Source of the DNA: Archegozetes longisetosus
Taxonomy: Eukaryota; Arthropoda; Arachnida; Sarcoptiformes; Trhypochthoniidae
Assembly (NCBI GenBank): GCA_018873245.2
Contig: JAEMBT020000004.1
Coordinates: 1,270,573 to 1,334,572, forward strand
Direction: 5' to 3'
DNA length: 64,000 bases
The notes beneath the pieces are model-generated. The model was not told the DNA's origin and searched no databases. It saw only the letters and a list, made by a program, of their open reading frames with translations. This document shows, piece by piece, positions 34,290 through 45,450 of the stretch. The position numbers were made by a program, and so were the translations under genes. The first letter of the stretch is position 1, and each line of letters starts with the position of its first letter.

Positions 34290-34540
34290 GAGAAGGTAAT
34301 CTAAGAACACAATGTGTGCTGCATAATAACATCAATTCTAAATTATCACTTAAAATATATAATTGAAATCCAACATTGTGTCTCAATATCAGTTTTTGAC
34401 AGGTTACTAATGATGACAATCTCAGATCATTCAAATTTATTTCTAAGAGTCATGACTCTATCCATAGAAATCAATTATTTAATATTCTGTCACAATCTGA
34501 CCAGCTGTCAAGTTATCTGCGTATTAATCATGTGACTGAT
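34290..34540 (+). pseudogene. Chemoreceptor last-exon fragment
   Basis: The translation EHNVCCIITSILNYHLKYII ... ISDHSNLFLRVMTLSIEINY LIFCHNLTSCQV aligns with the first two thirds of exon 3 of the neighbouring receptors (EHNKCSVLISKLNYHFKCVI ... SHESNIFLRI ... YLVFYHNLIGCNV). A TAA stop precedes EHN, and the exon is cut off after SCQV, without the LSGPxIGFYC and NYEFYLL part. No exon 1 or 2 was found. The orientation is the same as the intact copies. Confidence 0.82.
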
Positions 34541-35434
34541 TAGACGCTATTCTAGCGAAAAATTTTATCGATTTTGGTTTGAGGTTAAAAATTTTATTAG
34601 CAATTGAAAAGTTTTTCAGACATAAGGCTGAGCTTTATCACTTCGTTTTTTCCAATAACTATAAACTTTAACTTTATAAGGCCCATCTTTGCATTGACTT
34701 ATTTTGAGCATCAAATCTATCTGATGCTCAATATAATAATAAGTATCAATACAATCAATAACAACTATCAATATAATAAGTAAAAATATTAATTTCCGCG
34801 CAACATTCAAGTGGAATAAAAAAATTTAGTCAAAAATCAGGTTCCGATTCCATTACACGAAGTTCAACACCAATCTGGAATATTTTTATTCTTATAATAA
34901 GCTTATTCTGGATAAAATACTTAAAAGTTACCGTCAAAATTATTAATACCAAGTTTTATAAATGAATTTAATGATTTATTATTAAGCAATATCTTGCATG
35001 AACTCTGAATTGAAGCTTTTCTATCACTAGGTGAAGCTGAAACGTTCACAGAATTCAGGATCACAATTTTTTCTTCAGGGTTTATACTTTGGTCTGTTGA
35101 AGTTAGTCATAATAAAAATATCTAAACAATAATAAAATTTTATAATTGACTTCAATATATGAATTCCTATGGTATTTAAAAATAGCATAAATATTGTATC
35201 TCTAACTATGCCGTATAATTATATATGTTGATATTTGAGCTTCAAAAATAGTTTATCCAATAAAACTTTCGAAGAGAGATACTAAGCATTGTTATTTTCC
35301 ACTGTTGATAAATTATTCAAAATTTCCCATAGTTTTAAAACTTATATATATTCTTGACACTTTACTCAATGCTTGATTTATATTTACCTATGTACTAGAG
35401 CGCGTGAAAACGTCAGCTCAATAGATGATTATGC
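34541..35434. other. Intergenic, no gene seen
   Basis: AT-rich spacer. The 64-codon minus-strand frame at 34616-34810 starts with a hydrophobic leader-like segment, but no family is recognisable. Confidence 0.4.
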
Positions 35435-35443
35435 AGATGGCTG

Positions 35444-36017
35444 TGCTTCTACGTCAAAATGTCGCCGTAAATAATGTCGCCAGTAAAAAGTGTCATTGTA
35501 CATAAATTTCGCCATATAAAATTTTACACAAAAATGATCGTTTTCAAGATTTTTGATAAATACATTCCAAGTAAAATTAACAAGAGTAAAATAGCTTTGA
35601 AAATATTTTATTAGAACAAGATCATTTTTTCATTTAATTATAGTATAAAATAAAATTTACTAATTGCACAAAATGATTAATGGAATACATGAATCGGAGT
35701 ATGATCTGAGCCTTCTTAGCAAGAAAGCTCATTCATAGTAGGCAATGGAAAAATTAGTGTTTGAAGCTCTCTAACTATAAACTATTTAAACATTGGTTTG
35801 ATAAGAGACTATTCACAAATATGTTCTTTTCAATCTTTCGCTAGATTTTTTATCGTCAGAATCAAATGATACTGACGACATTTTTTACAGGCGACCTATT
35901 TTGTATGGCATTTTTTTGTATGACGATATTTTTTGTATGGCGACATTATTTACGGCAACATTATTGCGGCGACATTTATAGGGCGACATTTTTAGGGCGA
36001 CATTTTGACGTAGAAGC
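35444..36017. mobile_element. Foldback TIR element B with 9-bp target duplication
   Basis: The left end GCTTCTACGTCAAAATGTCG and the right end inverted are identical over 22 bases (to GCC). Both arms continue with repeated AATGTCGCC-like units, about four on the left and up to eight on the right. Perfect 9-mers GATGGCTGT flank it (35435-35443 and 36018-36026). The 574-bp element has no coding capacity. The 9-bp duplication and the arm structure suggest a non-autonomous MULE-type element related in design to the one at 57-899. Confidence 0.85.
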
Positions 36018-36026
36018 GATGGCTGT

Positions 36027-37375
36027 ATAGCCAAAGACCGAAATTTTCTAAGGGAACTAATCTGACTTTTTAGGGCTAAACTTTTAAGTGAGACACTCGT
36101 ATTTCAGAACTTCATGAATGATAGATAAACACACAAAGTTTGAAATGGAGATTTATTTAAAAAAAATTTTTGAATTGCCATCAGTTCCACATTAAGGAAG
36201 ATTTACTTCGTTTAAAGAATAATTTTTATAAAGTCTGATATCAAAATGATTGTAATACGACTGAAATTGTTTATTATTAATGTTATATTTATCAATAAGT
36301 ATAGATTACACCTGAAGTTTTCTTAGATTTTCTTTTTTTTAATATTAAAGTGAGGTAGTAAACTTTTATTTGACTGAATTAAGGCATAAAGTGGTTTTTC
36401 ACTAGTGATCAGCAAAACCTCTACCAAATTTCAGACTTTAACTGTGCAGTTATGTCAGAATAAATACTACCAATGAAAAAAGTTAACTTTTAGAGGTTAA
36501 ATTTCAACTTAAAAAGTGAATTAACTTAAATTAAATAAAACTTGTCCCCTATCATGGTTAACTTTCATGTCATTTCAAAAAATGTTTACAAATAGCTGAT
36601 TATCAAGTGATGAAATGTTATTTTTTTGTTAGTCATTTCTTACATATTAGTCATAACTGACTTATTTTCATTCAAAGTTCTAAAGTTTTTGGCTTTGATT
36701 GAACTTTAAAAAGTTTTTATTTCTCTGATATTACATACTCGGTGTTTTTTGATAGAAAAAAGATTTTTAACCTTCTGTCAGTAATTGACTGGTAAAATTT
36801 ATTCCGACATAACTGTACACAATGCTAAATGCCACAGGGATTCATTCATTCGAATTAATTTTAAAATGTTCGAGTAATGTAGTTAACTTGAATAGACAGA
36901 ATGTTCGCAAAAAATAATATTCTAATTCTTGATTACGTGCAACGTTCCACCATACCAAGTGAAAGAAGAATCAATTCATAAATGAAGTTAAGATGACTAA
37001 TATTACATGAGCAGACGACTTGCTATTGATTTTTACTGAATCGTTTTCTTGACTAATTAGATTCTACCATAAAGTGTGTCGATTTTCTCATCTAAGATTG
37101 ATTTCTGCACCATTTCATGAAAAAACTAGTTTTCAATCATTTTTTATTAGCTACTATCAATAAAAATAATCTCAAACTTCTCAAATAAACTGTTTTATAT
37201 ACAATACTGAAAAATTTATTCATAAATCAAAATTATTAATGAATTCTTGCATAAGACTTATATGAATAATCATTTTGGATAGCAATAAAATAGTTCATTT
37301 TTCAGAGAAGCAGTTGCTTATTAGTTCAAAGAGCCACTATTTATTGATCTTTAAATTGTAATTATCTTCACATGG
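36027..37375. other. Intergenic, upstream of receptor gene
   Basis: AT-rich, no gene recognised. Confidence 0.4.
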
Positions 37376-37382
37376 TATAAAA
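37376..37382 (+). promoter_or_regulatory. TATA box of receptor gene
   Basis: TATAAAA lies 43 bases before the ATG at 37419. Transcription would then begin around 37405, leaving a very short 5'UTR, so this is tentative. Confidence 0.4.
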
Positions 37383-37418
37383 CTCAAAAGTTAGTCGAAA
37401 TTTCTCGCTAGTCTCACA

Positions 37419-40039
37419 ATGACTCTGGCTAATATGGCGTTTAATTCAGTAATAAAACGGAGATTTCAAAATTTCATGTCCATTCATATTGAAGAACATT
37501 TAGGATTGAAATTGCTTGAAAAGTATTTGGTTGATAATTATCTCATAATTTCGGAATCTTTTACTGATTATGTGAATAAAAATTATACAAGAAGGAGGAA
37601 AAGGACTGTATTTATATTAAATTCAATCCAATGGATCATTTCTATTAGATTACTCTTAGTTGGTATTATAAACGAGCCATGGATTTGGATCATATTTGGG
37701 GATGTATTTTATCTTACCGGACAGCCTCGACTGATATCTTCCGCGCTCTTCTTCGCTAATATAATTGTTAGTTCTTTCGGTAAGTATTAAAAGTTATTAT
37801 GTAAGTAATATTGAAAGTAAGTATGAAAAGTTAAATCAAATTTTACTCTAGGCGGTAAAACTCAGGAAATTCTTTAAATTTTTTATAACTTCGAAAAACT
37901 TTCAATCTGATGGAACAATAGAATTTTTCAAAGTTTATAATTTAGACAGAAAGTTTTCAACTTTTCCAATTTTTTATCTCTCATTTGACTGATCCCATTG
38001 TTGAATGAGTTTGAATTACATAAAAATAAGACTTTTTATGCATATTTATAAATGCCTATAAATGACATTTTTAAGTGTCAGGTTCTATCTAGAATGTAAT
38101 TGCCTATTCGCGACTTTTTAGCCTTTTTTGTTGTGTTTCAGAATAAAACCAGTTATTTCAAAGTTAATTATTTAAAAAAACGCTTTTATTTAAGAAGTTT
38201 AAATAAAGTTAAAAGAGTTGGTAATGAAATATTAATTCATCGAAATATTTGAATTTAAAGTCATTGACATTATATTTGTATTAGACATTAAAAATTGCGC
38301 TGAAAAATTACTTTAAATTGAATTGACACTTTTGGTATTGTATTCTGTAAAATTTTAAGGTTCTTTTGAAACCTTTTCCGCGACTTTTTAGGTAATATTT
38401 AAGGCGCCTTAAACCATATTCTAAACCAGATCCTAAACTTCCCATTTCTATTTATAAAACTTTTCAACGTCTTTTTGTCTTGTCTCAAGTTTTTAAACAT
38501 TTTTTTATAATAAAGAAATCTTCAATTAAATAAAATAAATACAGTATATATTCTGAACTAAAAACAATTATAAAATCAATAATGAAATCTTTTTTTCAAA
38601 GGAATACTTGGCCTATCATTCGAGAAAAACAATCGATACGAATTTATATCGCTATTCAGACAAATAAAAAGATCTGACACTTATAAATTAGATGAGCTTT
38701 ACTGGAAAAAATTTTGCCTAAGAACCAAATTGATCACCAAATACTTTATGAGACCATTGCCTCATTTGACAGCCTTATTAGCATGCATATTTGTGGCCGT
38801 ATTTGCATTGATTGCCTATTTAGACGGCAAATATGACTATCCGATTGTTAACATTGTATTTTGGAACATATTACTTTGCACCTGGTTTTATCTGTGGCTC
38901 AAAACTGCTTTTGGGACATTTGTTTATGTCTATACATCTTTTATTTATATGAAGTACCGCTTCAAACAAATATCGGATGTTTTGAAGATTTTCATCGAAA
39001 CTAGTAATTTTGAATTTTTCCGAACTATTAACTTGATTCAAGCTTAAATTCTTTTTGCTGATGTAAAATTGAAAAAGTTTGATAAAAATTGGATTCAGTA
39101 GCGAATGCTCAAATACTTCAATACTAATCTTAATTTATAGCAATCTTTGGAAAATATGTTCAACATCGCCCTAAACGGTAGTACTCCTCGAAGTAAAAAT
39201 GAGATATTACATTGAATTTTCAATTATTTCATATTTATTTGCTTTGTATCCCATAATTAATTCAGTTTAGTTTGATTTTTATTACTCTCAGCTAAGCTCT
39301 GTTAGGTTATGTTAAGTAAAGTTCATACCGTAAGAGTGGCGCTTTTAAGATACACACGATAATTACTCATGGTATAAAAGCGTAACCCACAAAACTCGAA
39401 ACATAAAAATTAAATTTTTGCAACAATTGAAAAGTGTTCGCTACTGCATCTGAAAGTAACTTTTTTCAGTAAGAATCAAAATAAATAATTCTAGTATTTC
39501 TATCGCAATTCGCACGCCAAAAGATTAACCAAAGTTTATAATTAAAGAATTTCTAATTAATAGATAATGAGAAGCTCTTAGAAATGATCATAAGAGAACA
39601 TAATTATTGCTGTATATTAACGTCAAAACTAAACCACCACTTCAAATATGTAATTGGATTCGTATATTATGGTTCAGTGCCTGGAATGGACATCGGATTA
39701 CTGATCGTTATCTCAGATAAAGCTAATATATTTTTAAGACTTATCGCTTTTGTTGTGGTCATAGAAGCAGCATATTTAGTATTCTATCATAACATTATTG
39801 GTTGTCAAGTTACCAAAGCTGCTCATTCACCATATGTGAAATTAAACTCAATTATGGCACGTCATACAGTAGATTCTATTTTTCTACGTTTAAAATTAGG
39901 ATCATTCATTGAGAAACTATCAGGGCCTAAAATTGGTTTCTATTGCTTTGATTTCTTTCCGATAACAAATTACGAGTTTTACTTATTAGCAGCCCATTGT
40001 GTTACAACCTTCATTCTTCTTATCGGCTTATTTCAATAA
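37419..40039 (+). CDS. Chemoreceptor (gustatory-receptor-like), intact, three exons
   Basis: Exons 37419-37779, 38602-39003 and 39564-40039 give 412 aa. The introns (822 bp GTAAGT...TTCAAAG; 560 bp GTAATT...TTAATAG) are both phase 1 at the same positions as in the paralogue at 29381, and exon 2 is exactly 402 bp in both. Shared motifs include LGLKLLEKYLVDNYLIIS, EPWIWIIFGDVFYLTGQ, FCLRTKLITKYF, EHNYCCILTSKLNHHFKY and SGPKIGFYCFDFFPITNYEF; the hydrophobic segments align throughout. The introns are longer than in the sister gene. A nearer in-frame Met lies six codons downstream (NMAFNSVIKRRFQNF), which would match the sister start better. It is expected to be a chemosensory membrane receptor; ligand and tissue are unknown. 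Confidence 0.82.
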
Positions 40040-40082
40040 AATCTGTTTAATGTCATGATCAACAAAAAGCTATGCAAATGAC

Positions 40083-40088
40083 AATAAA
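40083..40088 (+). terminator. Poly(A) signal AATAAA
   Basis: AATAAA 44 bases after the receptor stop codon, followed by an AT-rich, T-rich stretch. Confidence 0.6.
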
Positions 40089-40687
40089 AAATAATTTTTA
40101 TCAGGAAATTTTTTCTCATTTCCTAAAAAAATTGGGAGTTCTCAAAAATGAAAAGATTCTCATCGCTCAGTTACATCATGGCTACAGAACATAAATAAAA
40201 TATTATTGTTTTGGAAGCAACGTACAAAGATTATTATTGATTCTGATTGATTAGACTTTTTCATGCAATCATAAAATTATTCAAAATTTAACTTTCTTAT
40301 AAATTTTCATTTTCGGATACTTATTCTACAACGAAACTTTGATTGATATTCGTTCTTACTTGACAAGAAAGAAAATTAATTTGTCATTTTGAATTATATG
40401 ACGATAAGCTACCCAACTAATTGTTGTGCAATCATTTGATAATAAACTATATTTAAAGTCAGATCTATCATAAAATTTTTTGGTTAAGTTTCAAAAAGTA
40501 GTTTTCTTGATATTCACTCAGAAATTATGAAATATAAACTTGAAGAAATCTTCAAGTCTAAGATAGAATCTCGGAATTTTGTAGGCATAATCCTGATCTA
40601 AAAACTGGATTATTAATGCTTGGAAAATATTTTTACTAAAATTATCAAAACAAACTTCTTTCTCATAATTAAATGAAAATTCATTTC

Positions 40688-41660
40688 TAGAGAGTGTTTT
40701 CATAGAACATAATGACTGCCTCAATATTAAAACTGAGATATTACTTCAAACCCCTATTTGCGATTACCACTATCTAATATTACCTGATCTTAACTTCGGA
40801 ATCATTATTATATTCAGAGGTGAAACTCAACATAATTCGAATTATATGATTACTGCTCGCTATTGAGACAGGAATTTGGATGTTCTATCAGAATATCATC
40901 AGTTGCACAGCATGGAGTGCTTCACATTCATCTGGTTTTATATTAAATTCAATACAGAGTCTTGTTTTACTCGTTAGGTACTGAAAAATGTTAACAACTT
41001 TTTAATAAAATTAATAGACAAATTAAATTTGGCTCAATTATTTCTTATTTTAGGACAATTAAACTTTAGTTGTTTTGATTTAACCCTGACAAGTCAGTCT
41101 AAAATTTTAAGCAAAATGTCACTATCGATAAAACAACGTGTTTTCATAATAGAAAATCACTTCATTAATGTTAAAGCTAAATAAGGAATGTTTATTTCCC
41201 GAACTTTTTTCTACGGGGACATCTAAAGAATAATGTTTATTCATCAGATCCTCAAAATCTCGAGGAACTAGAATTGAACATAACTAATGAAATCAAAGCG
41301 ATAAGTGTCGAAACTTTGCGTAAAGTTTTTGAATATATGGTAACCTTATTCGGATGTGTCTGGCCATGAATGGTGGACACTTCCAGCAGTTATTGTAAAC
41401 TGAGTTTAATCGTCACAAAATAAAGAATAAATGAGCAAAATTTGATTTGTTTATTAATTGTAACTAAAAAGTTATTAAACTTTTTCAGTGCTTAACGAGT
41501 AAAATAAGACCTTGTATTAGCCGATTAAAGCTAAACTTAGTTTTACTATTTGTGGAGGAACTTTCCAGACCTGATATTGGATTCTGATGTTACGAATTCC
41601 TCCCGATGGCTAACTATGAATTCTATTTACTTGTCGCTAATTCTTTTTCAAATCATTCAT
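40688..41660 (+). pseudogene. Degenerate chemoreceptor last exon with internal insertion
   Basis: The first part (40688-40978) reads IEHNDCLNIKTEI and, after frame changes, LLAIETGIWMFYQNIISCTA and HSSGFILNSIQSLVLLV, matching the EHN...IEIGYLVFYHNLIGC and HSPYITLNSI regions of the intact genes. After about 530 bp of unrelated AT-rich DNA, 41538-41660 reads RLKLNLVLLFVEELSRPDIG, then F*CYEFLPMANYEFYLLVAN. The TGA replaces the Tyr codon of the conserved GFYC. It lies about 0.65 kb downstream of the intact gene, in the same orientation. Confidence 0.83.
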
Positions 41661-44600
41661 TCTTATTGTCAGATCATTTTAAAATCTTACAAATTAAATT
41701 CATGTCGTGTATGTGCTTAATTTCATAAATCGTATAAACATTTACTATAACTCTGTGTTAACTCACGATTTCATGCTTATAGATATTCATAGAAATAAAT
41801 TTCAATTTTAGAGACTTTTTCATTATGAATAAAAATAAACTGCCTTGTACATGGTCTGACCTTTGAATCATTTGTCAACTGGAAATCAAGGTATAAATTT
41901 CTCAGATTAACATAGTATTGGTTAACGTGTTAAATAATAATTTTTAAAAACTCAATAAGATTTTAATCTTTATTTGTTTTAATTTTCAATCTATTCTGAG
42001 AAATTAATAGTTATTAGCTTAATTTTTAATTTCCAAGAGAATAATTTTTTAAATATATTTCAATGACTGCAAAATTTAGTCATAGCTTGACTTGGAAACA
42101 AACTGTTGGCAATTCTCTAATGAAAATAGTTGACTATTTCTTGCAAACTATCAAAAAATTTTAAGAGCAAAAGTTTTAACTATTTTATTTATCAAAAATT
42201 ACATTCTATATTCGTGCTATTTAACATTTATTTCTGAAAAGTTGTAGTCATTTCAATATATTCCTAACTTCGGTTTATAAAAAATATTTTCTTTTTGCTT
42301 AATAGGATTTCTTTGTATATAAAAATTATAAGTTATTTATTGAAATACCTTTACTGTGCTTTGTTGGAATCAGTATCTGTGAATTGTGAACATTGCAATT
42401 CTTGAACCAAATCCAAAGAATTCAATTCGAGAAATAAGGAAATTCTTTTAAGATATATAAGATCCAAGATAGTTTAATATCCATGAGACTCTACCACTTT
42501 ATCGTTAAAAATAATGAAATCATCTGAGCATCTAGATTTTAAATGGAAATTTATTATTAATTGCTATGGTGATATCAGGATCCAGTCTTGTGAAAGTCGA
42601 TGCTTTATTTAAATGCTTTTGCTTCGAATAGAAGTTTATTATCTTAATGCAATTACTATAAATTCTTAAATTAATGATAAATTTATAAACTTCTAACTAG
42701 GTTTACATTTTAAACTTGCCTCAATTGCAGTAACAGTCATCGTTCAGAATAAATCTGCATGTTTAGGCCATAGCCAATAATCTAAATTCGAATGTTCCAA
42801 GTTGAGTTGTGCACTGAGAGAGCTTGTCTAATGTAAAAATAAGTACACTTTTAGCCTCAGTTCTATTATCGAATGATAAAAAAGCAGACACGTTTCAATA
42901 TGCAGGATCTCAATGTCTGTTGAAGTCGAAGAAATATGAGCAGTATCCAAGAATAGAATGGACAACTTCCCGACAATACGCAAATTTGATCAGTAGAATT
43001 TTCTCATTCTGAATATCATTCAAGCAATGATGTCATCAATTTTGACATAGTATTTTATCCTTACCAACACAATGGGAATAAATTTCTCTTATCCTAATCT
43101 TCATACATCTTATCGAATGAAGTTGCGAATAATTTTGCAAGTTACCATCTACATAAAAGCCAATCTATATATCATTCTCTAAATCAAATTCATGGTTATT
43201 AAAAAAAGAGGCATTAAGATTAAAGTGAGAAAGAAAAAGTTTTGTACTGATAAAGAAAATACTCTGTCTAAAAATTGATGACATCATTCGTAGAGTGATA
43301 TCTAGAACAGGAGAAGAATTCAAACAGAAGCCGTCAGAATAATCTGTAGAACAGTTTAATTATGAGAAACTAAGATATGGTTGAGAACATCACCACATTT
43401 TACTTATAAAACTATATTTATAAAGCACTTATTATTCAAGTTTTAATCATTCCTTTTTAAAATTTATATTTGAGAACTATTTGATAGATAATTTTCGAAA
43501 TTTTTCTTGAAATTTCTAATTTTACCTCGACGAACTTCTGTGTCAGTTGCTGATAATTTTGTTTGGTAATTTTGAGTTTCAGAAAGATCTACTACAAGTA
43601 TAAACTACCCAATTTCTATCGAGTGTTGAGAAATTTCAGCTGTTTCTCTTAAGTTTTATTTTAATGTAGCTTTTCTAGTCAATAGATTGAAAATTAGTTC
43701 AGGTTGCTAGATTATTCGAGAAATGTTCGTCATCAATATAGTCTCCTATTTTATAAATTCAGACTCTCGATCATTTTTAATCAAAAATTAGTTTAGAAAA
43801 TTTCAATGGAAAGAATAGTTTAGAAAGAATTATTGATAAAAGACACAACAAGCAAATGGAAAATTTTTTATACTAAATCAAGCTTACTATCGAAACAAAT
43901 TTATACTAATAACTGTTCTCGAAGGATAACTAACTTTTCAAAGGTATTAAAACTGTTTCTAATGAAATCAGAGTAACTTGTGAAAAGGTTTATTCTTCTA
44001 TATTTAACTTTTTTATTACAAGAAAATTTCTCACGAAGGTTTCGATTACGTCACAACATGTCAGTTATTGATATGGAAATTGATTTTGATTTGGTTGAAA
44101 TGTGACATCAAAATTGTTAATTATTCAAATTACGAATCCAGTGGTAAAGCAGCCAAATTTTTCAAAAATAGCATGAATATTTATTTAAATCGAGTAAAGC
44201 CTCGTTATAGAAAACTATCAGTATGAATCAATTTATATCAACAATTATTTATACTAGAACCCATTATAACGACTTGCTATAAAAAATTCAAAAAATTTCG
44301 TTTAATCCTCAGCTTGATAACTTTTGAATGAAACCGACATATGTCTAGAAAAAGTTATATTGATCCAAAGGGTTTGCAGCTTTCAAATACAATTTATGTT
44401 CGGGTCTCATATCAAATATCGACACTAGGTATAGAGCAGTCATTTATGAAATTCATCAACTGTAAAGTAGTTAACGGAAAGATTTAAATGCTTGAATTTG
44501 TTTCTTGGCCCTCATGGCTTTAGTTTCAATAATTATGACATTGAAATCAAGAAAACGTGATTTTTTCTAGTTAAAATTTTCCTAATACTTGTTGACAATT

Positions 44601-45004
44601 TTGAGCCTTTATTTTCAGGTACTTTTCCTGAGGAAAAAATTTATCTTTGAATACATAAAATATTGACTTCTTGGAAGAAATGTTGACTCATAAAATCTCT
44701 TAAAGATTAGCGAACTTTCACTAATGTTATGGATTTTTGACTGCCGTTTAATATCCCCGATTATGCAATACTCACAAAACTTATTGAAAATGAAAATTAA
44801 GACTCAGTGCACTAGATGAGATCAATAAGAACAAGATAATTGCTATCGCTTTAAGGGATTCACATGTGGCTCGATTTCTAGTAAGTTCTCTCTAATTTCC
44901 AACAATTTCCTCAAAACTTCCAGCAATATTTCAAAAGATTTTTTAAAGATTTTTCCAAATTTCAGGTGCAATCTCTTTAATGAAATTTTCATATGATAAG
45001 TAAA
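41661..45004. other. Intergenic, no gene seen
   Basis: AT-rich. The frame at 42824-43012 begins with a hydrophobic leader-like stretch (ISTLLASVLLS) but has no ATG, no clear acceptor and no recognisable domain, so it is not called. Confidence 0.4.
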
Positions 45005-45450
45005 GATTGGTAAAAGCTCAAAATCTTGAGCTCAATGCTAGCAGCCCAGAATTCTGTTGAGCTGAATTGTGCTTGCCCTCAAAAACTCTTGAGCTGCCCT
45101 TATACCTATAACCTCAGGACTGAAGCCTGACCTCCACTTATGAGCTTATAAGAATAATGAATAGGCATTGCTATTAAACCCAACACGTATTTATTCTAAA
45201 TGAAATCAAAATTTTATACGAAGCGTATATTAATTCTGAGCTGAAATTGACTCTATTTAATATAAACTGTAAGATAAGACCACTTTACATTAGAAAAACA
45301 GTGAATGTTAGGCAATACTGAAAACGTTTGATTAATAAATGTATTCAAGCCAGAAAACAATTGTCTGGGCTTAAGTTGAGCTGATTTTGAACTGAAAGCG
45401 CAGCGCAGCTCAAAGATAACTTAAGCTAAAGCTAGCTTATGTTCATCACT
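45005..45450. repeat. AGCTCA-rich palindromic repeat, copy 1
   Basis: Clusters of AGCTCAA/TTGAGCT at both ends (AAAGCTCAAAATCTTGAGCT; AGCGCAGCGCAGCTCAAAG; CTAAAGCTAGCTTATGTTCA). It shares GAAAGCnCAGCGCAG and AAAGCTAGCTTATG with the copy at 50497. Probably a decayed short interspersed palindromic element. Confidence 0.5.

Noticed and set aside
39095-39460. Weak inverted repeat CAGTAGCGAA / TTCGCTACTG in intron 2 of the second intact receptor
   Set aside because: Only about 12 bases match and no target duplication was found, so a MITE is not supported.
42824-43012. Possible small secreted protein starting with a hydrophobic leader
   Set aside because: There is no ATG in frame, no clear splice acceptor and no family resemblance.
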